From: Ruminococcus sp.
Lineage (GTDB): Bacteria; Bacillota; Clostridia; Oscillospirales; Ruminococcaceae
Reading direction: 5' to 3'
NCBI GenBank assembly: GCA_003488415.1
Contig: DNLQ01000108.1
Span: forward strand, 1 to 5,206
DNA length: 5,206 bases
The notes beneath the pieces were generated by a model that ran no database searches, was not told the origin of the DNA, and worked only from the letters and a program-made list of their open reading frames with translations. Shown here piece after piece: positions 1-5,206 of the stretch (position 1 is its first letter; the number at the start of each line of letters is the position of its first letter). Both the position numbers and the translations under genes were made by a program.

Positions 1-272
1 TATACCACTAAATCCCTGATTTGTCTACTCCCATCTGTTTATCTGTTGGTTTTGATGATAGATGAAAAATACGGAAATATTGTAACTCACCTATGGCAAG
101 GAGGATGCAAAAAGGAACTTGTCTATTCTGTCATATAAGCTGTTCTGTTATTCTGGTATGTGTCCGGTTTTAGCAGGAAAGTGTGTTCCACGGACGGAAT
201 GCAAAAGAACAACCATCTTATGAGTGCAAATATGCCCGATTCTGATCGACAGAAACGTTCAATGCACTTCTA
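1..272. other. AT-rich upstream region with no recognisable gene
   Basis: This stretch is clearly richer in A and T than the cob genes that follow. I see no tRNA, rRNA, CRISPR or insertion-sequence structure, and no hairpin followed by a T run that would end an upstream gene. The + strand frame starting at base 1 is open from the window edge to a TAA at 136-138. It would be the last 45 codons of an upstream protein ending in KKELVYSVI, which I do not recognise. An ATG at 93 opens a 26-codon frame ending at 171-173, but its ribosome-binding context is poor. I found none of the conserved pieces of a cobalamin riboswitch (GCCACTG-like core or B12 box) here. Confidence 0.6.
237..257. repeat. Small imperfect inverted repeat upstream of the promoter
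   Basis: The arms CGATTCTG (237-244) and CAGAAACG (250-257) pair over seven of eight positions, with one A-A mismatch, around the five-base loop ATCGA. The repeat ends 15 bases before the -35 box. It could be an operator half-site pair or a weak hairpin. No T run follows, so it is not a normal intrinsic terminator. A short repeat like this can also arise by chance. Confidence 0.3.
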
Positions 273-301
273 TTGACAAATAAGAGGATTTAGTTTATAA
301 T
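273..301 (+). promoter_or_regulatory. Perfect-consensus sigma-A (sigma-70 type) promoter
   Basis: TTGACA at 273-278 and TATAAT at 296-301 are exact consensus hexamers with the ideal 17-base spacer (279-295). Transcription should start near 307-309, leaving a leader of only about 25 bases before the HXXEE gene at 332. That leader is too short for a riboswitch. With no terminator visible before cobT, this promoter can plausibly drive the whole cob block, although an extra promoter inside the HXXEE gene cannot be excluded. Confidence 0.8.
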
Positions 302-331
302 TTCTAAAAAGGAAAAGGTGGCTGATGACAT

Positions 332-832
332 ATGGAAAAATATATATGGATACTCCCGGCTGTATTTATGTTCCATGATATGGAAGAAATAACAGGTATT
401 GAAAAATGGTACAATAAAAACTGCGACAGTATCATCAGTGCTTACCCATCCGCTGCAAAGGTACTCAGCACCTACAAGGGGATCACTACGACTGGCTTTG
501 CGCTTGCGGTATACGAAGAACTTGTTATCCTTATTGGTATATGTATTGCCGCTTCACTTACAGATTCTTCATTGGTCAAGGGACTGTGGTTCGGAAGTCT
601 CCTCGGATTTACCATGCACCTCGTCATCCACATTGTCCAGGCTGCACTTATAAGGCGTTATATTCCTGCCCTGATAACAAGCATTATCAGCCTTCCGCCA
701 AGCATCTGCATAACATGGAAATGCTGTGCTGCCGCTCCAAGTGGATCTGTGTTCATTGCCGGTACCGTTATAGGTATCACAGGAATCGCCGTCAATCTTA
801 AATTCGCCCACAAGCTGATGAAAAGAATATAG
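332..832 (+). CDS. HXXEE domain membrane protein, function unknown
   Basis: This 166-residue, strongly hydrophobic protein begins with a membrane-like stretch that carries the family signature H15-D-M-E18-E19. That places it in the HXXEE family of bacterial membrane proteins, whose function is not established. Other polar residues within or next to predicted membrane segments are E62-E63 and the pair H96/H100 (HLVIH). I see about four to five hydrophobic segments, near residues 4-14, 55-76, 85-105, 109-128 and 138-156. The ATG at 332 follows an AAGGTGG site (315-321) with a 10-base gap. The gene is the first behind the 273-301 promoter and lies 37 bases before cobT on the same strand, so it is probably co-transcribed with the cob genes. 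A link to cobalamin is inferred from position only. Its base composition is lower in GC than the cob genes, so it may be a later addition. Confidence 0.8.
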   Translation: MEKYIWILPAVFMFHDMEEITGIEKWYNKNCDSIISAYPSAAKVLSTYKGITTTGFALAVYEELVILIGICIAASLTDSSLVKGLWFGSLLGFTMHLVIHIVQAALIRRYIPALITSIISLPPSICITWKCCAAAPSGSVFIAGTVIGITGIAVNLKFAHKLMKRI

Positions 833-869
833 CTGCTGCGCCTTTATCTTAGCACGGAAGGAATAAAAC

Positions 870-1913
870 ATGAAGAGACTAAAAAGTATCACTCAGCCTG
901 ATATGACTGTATATGAAGAAACAAAACGCCGCTGGAACGATATCGCCAAGCCTCTCGGCAGTTTCGGGGTATTGGAGGAGATATGGCAGAGGATAGCCGC
1001 CATACAGGGGACTCCCACGCCGGATATATCGGAAAGAACTGCTGTTGTAATGTGCGGAGATCACGGTGTCGTGGAGGAAGGAGTTACTCAGTGCGGAAGC
1101 GAGGTAACGGCTGAATGTGCGGCAGCTATAGCTGCCGGCCGCTCAAATATCAATGCCATAGCAAAGCAGTGCAATATGAATGTGATTGCTGTTGATATGG
1201 GTATGATCACGGACTGTCCGGGTATTCTTAACAGGAAAACAGCTCATAGCACAAGGAATATTACTAAAGGCGAAGCTATGACTGTAATGCAGGCAGAGTA
1301 CGCCATAACCGCCGGGATTGACGTTGTCAGAGACCTCAGCGAAAAAGGTGTGAAGCTAATTGTGTCAGGTGAAATGGGTATCGGGAACACTACTCCTGCA
1401 AGTGCGATCGCAAGCGTACTGCTTGGAATCGACGCAGAAAAAGTCACCGGCAGAGGTGCCGGACTGGACTCAGAGGGACTGAATCGTAAAATTGCGGCAG
1501 TACGCAAAGCCGTGTCTGTCAGTTCTCCTCCTCCCGGTAACGCATTTGAAGTCCTCAGATGTCTTGGCGGCTTTGAGATTGCCGGAATGACGGGACTGTT
1601 CCTCGGAGGTGCGGTATACAGGATACCTGTTATCGTTGACGGTGTGATCTCTGCTGCGGCAGCGGCTATAGCCTGCGGAATAGCTCCGCTTAGTGCAGAA
1701 TACATGATAGCAAGCCACTGCTCCGGAGAGCCCGCAAGTGAAGGTCTGCTGAAGCGATGCGGACTGAAACCTGTGATAAATGCAGGTCTGAGACTCGGTG
1801 AGGGTACCGGAGCTGCACTTATGGTACCGCTTCTCGACTGTACCGCTGCACTGTACAATAACGCTCACAGATTCAATGAAACGTCTATAGAAAGGTATAA
1901 GGAGCTTAAATGA
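870..1913 (+). CDS. cobT: Nicotinate-nucleotide--dimethylbenzimidazole phosphoribosyltransferase CobT
   Basis: CobT transfers phosphoribose from nicotinate mononucleotide to the lower-ligand base, normally 5,6-dimethylbenzimidazole, giving alpha-ribazole 5'-phosphate for the nucleotide loop of cobalamin. The 347-residue length is normal for the family. Visible signatures are KPLGSFG (27-33, usual form KPPGSLG), CGDHGVVEEGVTQ (62-74), GEMGIGNTTPAS (167-178), GRGAGLD (194-200) and LGEGTGAAL (309-317). E311 in the last motif matches the catalytic glutamate of Salmonella CobT (Glu317). The protein should be cytoplasmic. The ATG at 870 follows GGAAGG (856-861) by eight bases. The gene ends in an ATGA overlap with cobU. 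The identity is secure, but the base actually used as lower ligand cannot be read from the sequence. Confidence 0.97.
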   Translation: MKRLKSITQPDMTVYEETKRRWNDIAKPLGSFGVLEEIWQRIAAIQGTPTPDISERTAVVMCGDHGVVEEGVTQCGSEVTAECAAAIAAGRSNINAIAKQCNMNVIAVDMGMITDCPGILNRKTAHSTRNITKGEAMTVMQAEYAITAGIDVVRDLSEKGVKLIVSGEMGIGNTTPASAIASVLLGIDAEKVTGRGAGLDSEGLNRKIAAVRKAVSVSSPPPGNAFEVLRCLGGFEIAGMTGLFLGGAVYRIPVIVDGVISAAAAAIACGIAPLSAEYMIASHCSGEPASEGLLKRCGLKPVINAGLRLGEGTGAALMVPLLDCTAALYNNAHRFNETSIERYKELK

Positions 1914-2431
1914 CCATACTGATAACAGGCGGCTCAAAATGCGGCAAATCACGATATGCTGAGAAGATACTCTCACGCTTCTGCGGCAGACGATTCTATA
2001 TCGCAACTATGCAGCCTTTCGGCGAGGACGCTTACACTGCAATAGAAAGGCATCGCCGCATGAGAGAGGGAAAAGGTTTTGAAACCATTGAAAGGTATAC
2101 CGACATCGGCGGACTCCTTCTCCCGGAAGGATGCGGTGTGCTGCTGGAGTGCATGGGAAACCTCTGTGCCAATGAGATGTTCTCAGGCAGCGGGATCATT
2201 CATCCGGCAGAAAAGATAGTCAAGGGTACACAATTGCTTTCGCATACTGCCGGGATCCTTGTGATAGTAACCAATCAGGTAGGCTGTGACGGTATCCGCT
2301 ATCCCTCCGGCACCGAAAACTACATTGCAGAATTGGGCGAGATAAACCGCCGCATTGCCGGATCCGCAGACTGCGTTGTCGAATGCGTTTACGGTATTCC
2401 TGTCGCTGTGAAGGGAGTTCTGCCATGCTGA
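1910..2431 (+). CDS. cobU: Adenosylcobinamide kinase / adenosylcobinamide-phosphate guanylyltransferase CobU
   Basis: CobU phosphorylates adenosylcobinamide and then transfers GMP from GTP to give adenosyl-GDP-cobinamide, the substrate of CobS. This 173-residue copy is close to the usual length of about 180. It has an intact P-loop, GGSKCGKS (7-14). The family's conserved histidine region is ERHRRMR, with H48 the likely residue guanylylated during the reaction. LLEC (78-81) is a Walker B-like strand leading into MGNLCANEMF, a form I associate with Clostridia. The late motif reads TNQVGCDGIRYPSG (121-134) instead of the TNEVGxGIVP seen in Salmonella CobU, so the GIVP element is missing. Its ATG overlaps the cobT stop and follows AAGGAG (1899-1904) by five bases. 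The C-terminus, GIPVAVKGVLPC, resembles that of the second cobU further down the operon. Confidence 0.93.
   Translation: MTILITGGSKCGKSRYAEKILSRFCGRRFYIATMQPFGEDAYTAIERHRRMREGKGFETIERYTDIGGLLLPEGCGVLLECMGNLCANEMFSGSGIIHPAEKIVKGTQLLSHTAGILVIVTNQVGCDGIRYPSGTENYIAELGEINRRIAGSADCVVECVYGIPVAVKGVLPC
2411..2417 (+). promoter_or_regulatory. Shine-Dalgarno site that fixes the cobS start
   Basis: AAGGGAG lies inside the last codons of cobU, seven bases before the ATG at 2425. It favours that ATG over the in-frame ATG at 2383, which has no comparable site. The same arrangement recurs before cobC at 3561-3567. Confidence 0.75.
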
Positions 2432-3195
2432 GATCCATGCTCTCCGCATTTCTTATGTACTCACGCATTCCTGTACCGCAGGTAGAGTGGAAGGAAGAGA
2501 ACCGCCGCTACTCACTGGGATTCTTTCCTGCTGTAGGAGCTGTTATCGGCGGAGCTCTCCTGCTGTGGAGATATATCGCAGACCGCCTCGGTTCGGGTGA
2601 ACTTCTCTTCGGAGCGGCGGCTGTTCTTATTCCTGTTGCAGTTACCGGTGGGATACACCTGGACGGCTTCTGTGATGTTACAGACGCAAGAGCTTCCTGC
2701 GCTGACAAGGCAAAACGCCTTGAAATACTCTCAGATCCGCATATAGGCTCTTTTTCCGTTATCCATCTGTGTCTGTACCTTATATTGCAGACAGCGTTCT
2801 TTTCACAGATAAGCAGCATGAAGACTGCCGGGGCTGCTGCCTGCGGTTTTGTCCTATCCCGTGGACTCAGCGGTCTTTCTGCCGTGCTTTTCAGGTCAGC
2901 AAAGAAATGCGGTACGCTCTACAGCTTCGTTAAACCGGCTCACAAGCGAACAGTATTATCTATGCTCACAGCTGCCGTACTTCTGTCAGGAACCGGTATG
3001 ATATTTCTGAGACCTGTGGGCGGAGCTGCTGCCCTGGCTGCTGCTCTCTGTACTGCGGCGTACTGCCGGCACACCGCCTATAAGGACTTCGGCGGATATA
3101 CGGGCGATGTCTGCGGCTGGTTCTTGCAGCTCTGTGAGCTTTGGACTGCGGCTGCTCTTGTAATTACTGATATGTTGACTGAGGTGATAAAATGA
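2425..3195 (+). CDS. cobS: Adenosylcobinamide-GDP ribazoletransferase (cobalamin synthase) CobS
   Basis: CobS is the integral membrane enzyme that joins adenosyl-GDP-cobinamide to alpha-ribazole or alpha-ribazole phosphate. With the start at 2425 the protein has 256 residues, a typical length. It begins MLRSMLSAFLMYSRIPVP, the usual N-terminal pattern of the family. Key motifs are GGIHLDGFCDVTDA (75-88), with the acidic residues D80, D84 and D87 expected to bind metal and GDP-cobinamide, then SDPHIGSF (103-110) and FGGYTGDVCGWFLQLCEL (222-239). Hydrophobic segments lie near 34-51, 60-76, 111-127, 134-156, 178-195, 198-214 and 232-247. The gene overlaps cobU by seven bases (ATGCTGA) and ends in an ATGA overlap with the second cobU. 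An earlier in-frame ATG at 2383 would only add residues read out of frame from cobU and is not used here. Confidence 0.95.
   Translation: MLRSMLSAFLMYSRIPVPQVEWKEENRRYSLGFFPAVGAVIGGALLLWRYIADRLGSGELLFGAAAVLIPVAVTGGIHLDGFCDVTDARASCADKAKRLEILSDPHIGSFSVIHLCLYLILQTAFFSQISSMKTAGAAACGFVLSRGLSGLSAVLFRSAKKCGTLYSFVKPAHKRTVLSMLTAAVLLSGTGMIFLRPVGGAAALAAALCTAAYCRHTAYKDFGGYTGDVCGWFLQLCELWTAAALVITDMLTEVIK
3181..3188 (+). promoter_or_regulatory. Shine-Dalgarno site of the short second cobU
   Basis: GAGGTGAT is close to the ideal ribosome binding sequence. GAGGTG ends five bases before the ATG at 3192, within the last codons of cobS. Such a strong site argues that the short cobU-like gene is translated and is not a decayed remnant. 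Confidence 0.75.
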
Positions 3196-3578
3196 TACTC
3201 ATAACAGGCGGAGCTTCACAGGGCAAGAGGCATTATGCAGAAACTGTACTCGGATGCAGCAGTATCACTGACGGTGCAGTGTGTGAGCTCCGTACAGATG
3301 AAATCCATGGATGTATATGCAGCTACGAACTGCTTGTGAAACGCCTTATGGACGAAGAAATGTCACCGGATGACTTTACAAAAGAGCTTTGCAGACATTC
3401 TCCGGACGCCGTGGTTATTATTCGTGAGATCGGATGCGGTATCGTACCCCTTGATCGTGAAGACAGACTGTGGCGTGAAGCTGTGGGACGCTGCGGATGT
3501 ATTCTGGCTGAAAGCTCAAAGACAGTTGTAAGGCTGATATGCGGTATTCCCTCTGCTATAAAGGGAGTACTGCCATGA
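3192..3578 (+). CDS. Short divergent CobU-like protein (cobinamide kinase family)
   Basis: This 128-residue protein belongs to the CobU family but is about 45 residues shorter than the full CobU upstream. It opens with MILITGGASQGKRHYAE, a P-loop in which the serine or threonine after GK is replaced by R13. The middle part carrying the guanylylated histidine and the LLEC strand is missing. The end is well kept: REIGCGIVPL (78-87) matches the NEVGxGIVP motif with N replaced by R, followed by REAVGR (95-100) and CGIPSAIKGVLP (117-128). Short CobU relatives with GGAxQGK instead of a full P-loop occur beside cobS in other Clostridia, from memory, so this appears to be a maintained family and not a fresh truncation. 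It may help CobU, act on a different step, or have lost catalysis. It sits in ATGA overlaps with cobS and cobC. Confidence 0.85.
   Translation: MILITGGASQGKRHYAETVLGCSSITDGAVCELRTDEIHGCICSYELLVKRLMDEEMSPDDFTKELCRHSPDAVVIIREIGCGIVPLDREDRLWREAVGRCGCILAESSKTVVRLICGIPSAIKGVLP
3561..3567 (+). promoter_or_regulatory. Shine-Dalgarno site that fixes the cobC start
   Basis: AAGGGAG lies seven bases before the ATG at 3575, inside the last codons of the short cobU. It supports the start at 3575 over an in-frame ATG at 3539, which would add 12 residues and spoil the usual N-terminus MRLFLIRHG. Confidence 0.75.
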
Positions 3579-4135
3579 GATTATTCCTTATCCGTCACGG
3601 CTCTACAGCCGGCAACCTTGAAAAACGCTACATCGGAAGAACTGACCAGCCGCTGTGTGAGGAAGGGATCGCTGAGATCAGAAGGATTTCCCTGCCGGAG
3701 TGCCAAAGGATCATTTGCAGTCCCATGAAACGCTGCGTTCAGACTGCGGAGATACTCTTTCCCGGACAGATCCCTTTTATATACAGCGGTCTGCGTGAAT
3801 GCGACTTCGGTGAATTTGAGGGTAAGAACTACACGGAGCTTTCAGGAAATGAAGCGTATCAGCGCTGGATCGACAGCGGAGGTACTCTCCCCTTTCCATG
3901 CGGTGAGTCCCCCGATGACTTCCGGAAACGCTGTGCAGATACCTTCCTGGATGCTGTCGGTGACTGCGCCGGTATTTCCTCGGCTGCAATGGTAGTACAC
4001 GGAGGAACTATTATGTCCGTACTTGAACGATACGCCTTCCCTCACAGGGATTATTACGATTGGCTCTGCGGCAACGGCTGCGGCTGGGTAAGCAACTGGG
4101 ATGGGGAGAAACTTACTGAAACGGAGAAGCTATGA
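3575..4135 (+). CDS. cobC: Alpha-ribazole phosphatase CobC (histidine phosphatase family)
   Basis: This 186-residue cytoplasmic enzyme belongs to the phosphoglycerate mutase-like histidine phosphatases. In the cobalamin pathway it removes the phosphate from alpha-ribazole 5'-phosphate or from the cobalamin phosphate made by CobS. The catalytic parts are visible: LIRHGST (5-11) with the phosphohistidine H8, CSPMKRCVQTAEIL (48-61) with R53, LRECDFGEFEG (73-83) with E75 as the likely acid, and VVHGGT (140-145) with H142. Sequence alone would also fit a general GpmB-like phosphatase. The position between the cobU pair and cbiB makes the CobC role the most likely. It starts in an ATGA overlap with the short cobU and ends in another with cbiB. 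Confidence 0.9.
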   Translation: MRLFLIRHGSTAGNLEKRYIGRTDQPLCEEGIAEIRRISLPECQRIICSPMKRCVQTAEILFPGQIPFIYSGLRECDFGEFEGKNYTELSGNEAYQRWIDSGGTLPFPCGESPDDFRKRCADTFLDAVGDCAGISSAAMVVHGGTIMSVLERYAFPHRDYYDWLCGNGCGWVSNWDGEKLTETEKL

Positions 4136-5097
4136 AGTACCTGATCCCTGCTGTCCCGCTTATCGCCGGAGCTGTCCTTGATATGCTCGTCGGTGATCCA
4201 TATAAACTCCCCCACCCCATAAGAGCAATAGGCAGAATGATCTCCGCACTGGAAAAGTTCGTCCGCAGTCATTTCCGTGATCTGCGGAAAGGCGGAGTTT
4301 TCCTTGCTGTGACTGTCATTCTTGTCTCAACTCTTCTTCCGCTGCTTCTGCTGATGATCTGCTACCGCATCGGTACCGTTCCGGGAGTTATCTGCGAAAG
4401 TATTCTGTGCTTCTATATGCTCGCCGGAAGATGCCTGCAAAAAGAAAGCATGAAGGTGTGCAGGGCAGCCAAGTCCGGAAACACCGAAGAAGCAAGAAAG
4501 GCTGTCTCCATGATAGTCGGACGTGATACCGAAGTACTTGACGAGAACGGAATAATACGTGCGGCTGTGGAGACTGTCGCAGAAAACACCTCAGACGGCG
4601 TTACTGCCCCCATTTTTTACATGGGTATCGGCGGCGCTGTGGGCGGCTTCTTCTACAAGGCTGTGAACACTATGGATTCAATGATAGGATACAAGAATGA
4701 AAAATACGCCGATCTTGGCAGATGCGCCGCTAAACTGGACGATCTGCTGAATTTTATCCCGTCACGGCTCACCGCTGTTATCATGTGTGCAGTGTCCCCT
4801 TTCATCGGTCTCGACGGGAAAAATGCTATGCGTATATGGAAGCGTGACCGCAGAAAACACGCAAGTCCCAATTCGGCTCAGACTGAGTCCGCCTGCGCCG
4901 GAGCACTTCATGTCAGACTTGCCGGTGATGCCTGGTACTTCGGTGAACTGCACAAGAAACCGTTTATCGGTGACAATGACCGTCCTGTTGAAGCTGAGGA
5001 CATTCGCCGTGCAAACAGGCTCATGTTCGCTTCCTCAGCTATTATGCTCATGCCTGCCGCTGTAATTCGTATTCTTTTCGGAGGTCTTTTCATATGA
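4132..5097 (+). CDS. cbiB: Adenosylcobinamide-phosphate synthase CbiB
   Basis: CbiB is the integral membrane enzyme that attaches aminopropanol phosphate to the f side chain of adenosylcobyric acid, giving adenosylcobinamide phosphate. The length of 321 residues is typical. Diagnostic motifs are GDPYKLPHPIRAIG (21-34), VGRDT (129-133), VETVAENTSDGVTAP (147-161), NTMDSMIGYKNEKY (179-192), LDDLLNFIPSRLTA (202-215) and HASPNSAQTESACAGAL (243-259). Hydrophobic segments lie near 3-20, 55-78, 83-98, 160-175, 210-226 and 297-320. The ATG at 4132 follows GGAG (4123-4126) by five bases and overlaps the cobC stop. It supplies the corrinoid half that CobU then activates, using the aminopropanol phosphate made by the next gene. 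The same protein is called CobD in Pseudomonas-style naming, which must not be confused with the downstream decarboxylase. Confidence 0.96.
   Translation: MKYLIPAVPLIAGAVLDMLVGDPYKLPHPIRAIGRMISALEKFVRSHFRDLRKGGVFLAVTVILVSTLLPLLLLMICYRIGTVPGVICESILCFYMLAGRCLQKESMKVCRAAKSGNTEEARKAVSMIVGRDTEVLDENGIIRAAVETVAENTSDGVTAPIFYMGIGGAVGGFFYKAVNTMDSMIGYKNEKYADLGRCAAKLDDLLNFIPSRLTAVIMCAVSPFIGLDGKNAMRIWKRDRRKHASPNSAQTESACAGALHVRLAGDAWYFGELHKKPFIGDNDRPVEAEDIRRANRLMFASSAIMLMPAAVIRILFGGLFI
5080..5085 (+). promoter_or_regulatory. Shine-Dalgarno site of cobD
   Basis: GGAGGT sits inside the last codons of cbiB, eight bases before the ATG at 5094. The match to the anti-Shine-Dalgarno sequence is strong and supports that start. 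Confidence 0.8.
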
Positions 5098-5206
5098 TAC
5101 AGGAACACGGCGGCAATATATACCGTTACAACGGAGTACTGGATTTCTCTGCCAACATCAACCCTTCAGGTATGCCGGATAAGATACTTAAAGCTGTCAT
5201 CTCTTC
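5094..5206 (+). CDS. cobD: Threonine-phosphate decarboxylase CobD, 5' part only
   Basis: Only the first 37 codons and two further bases are inside the window, and the gene runs off the right edge. The translation begins MIQEHGGNIYRYNG and continues with LDFSANINPSGMP (residues 16-28), the characteristic start of the PLP-dependent L-threonine-O-3-phosphate decarboxylases of the cobalamin pathway, which belong to the histidinol-phosphate aminotransferase-like fold. The enzyme makes (R)-1-amino-2-propanol phosphate, the substrate of CbiB. The PLP-binding lysine is beyond the window. The start overlaps the cbiB stop as ATGA. A HisC-type aminotransferase is the main alternative, but HGGN...LDFSANINP together with the neighbour cbiB strongly favours CobD. 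Confidence 0.9.
   Translation, partial: MIQEHGGNIYRYNGVLDFSANINPSGMPDKILKAVIS

Noticed and set aside
93..173. 26-codon small ORF with an internal AAGGAGG
   Set aside because: The AAGGAGG at 99-105 lies inside the frame and directly abuts the next ATG at 106, so spacing is wrong for either start. The peptide has no recognisable feature.
184..211. TGTTC/GAACA arms as a terminator for an upstream gene
   Set aside because: The stem is only five base pairs with a long interior, competes with another weak pairing (TTCC/GGAA), and has no following T run.
1..331. Cobalamin riboswitch upstream of the operon
   Set aside because: I looked for the conserved core and B12-box sequences and found none, and the predicted transcript start near 308 leaves no room for one.
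1244..1858. 204-codon open frame on the minus strand opposite cobT
   Set aside because: It is fully antisense to a well-supported cobT, its translation is low-complexity Ala/Ser/Pro-rich and resembles no family I know. It is a shadow of the codon pattern of cobT.
1470..2006. 178-codon minus-strand frame across the cobT/cobU junction
   Set aside because: It spans two conserved genes on the other strand, has no ribosome binding context and no recognisable motif.
2383..2424. N-terminal extension of CobS from an upstream ATG
   Set aside because: The added 14 residues are the cobU 3' end read in another frame. The ATG at 2425 has a good Shine-Dalgarno site and gives the usual family N-terminus.
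3539..3574. N-terminal extension of CobC from an upstream ATG
   Set aside because: The 12 extra residues come from the short cobU 3' end out of frame. The RHG motif normally lies within the first ten residues, as it does with the start at 3575.
3192..3578. Short cobU as a decaying pseudogene
   Set aside because: The frame is intact, has a near-ideal Shine-Dalgarno site and coupled overlaps at both ends, and keeps a conserved C-terminal block. Similar short forms occur in other Clostridia.

Overview
The window is a cobalamin (vitamin B12) gene cluster read entirely on the + strand. It encodes the late pathway: aminopropanol attachment and nucleotide-loop assembly. The AGGAGG-like ribosome binding sites, the TTGACA/TATAAT promoter and the protein variants (CobU with LLECMGNLCANEMF, CobS with DPHIGSF, and a second short CobU of the GGAxQGK type) suggest a Gram-positive anaerobe of class Clostridia. 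A Ruminococcus-like member of the Oscillospiraceae is my best guess. This is inferred from remembered family features, not from a search.

Layout. Positions 1-272 are AT-rich and hold no recognisable gene, only an unidentified reading frame open from the left edge to 138 and a small imperfect hairpin at 237-257. A perfect-consensus sigma-A-type promoter lies at 273-301. It is followed within about 30 bases by a small membrane protein of the HXXEE family (332-832). After a 37-base gap with no visible terminator come cobT (870-1913), cobU (1910-2431), cobS (2425-3195), a short divergent second cobU (3192-3578), a cobC-type phosphatase (3575-4135), cbiB (4132-5097) and the first 37 codons of cobD (5094 to the right edge). 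From cobT on, every junction is a 4- or 7-base stop/start overlap with its own Shine-Dalgarno site, so the block is a tightly coupled operon that continues beyond the window.

How the genes work together. CobD makes aminopropanol phosphate from threonine phosphate, and CbiB attaches it to adenosylcobyric acid in the membrane. CobU phosphorylates the product and activates it with GTP to give adenosyl-GDP-cobinamide. CobT makes alpha-ribazole phosphate from the lower-ligand base. CobS joins the two halves in the membrane, and CobC removes a phosphate. No corrin-ring genes are present in the window, so the locus alone supports salvage or completion of corrinoids.

Most of this is a known system. 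The points worth a second look are the two CobU paralogues with complementary motif losses, a repeated 38-base gene junction that accompanies them, and the HXXEE membrane protein at the head of the unit under a consensus promoter with no visible B12 riboswitch.
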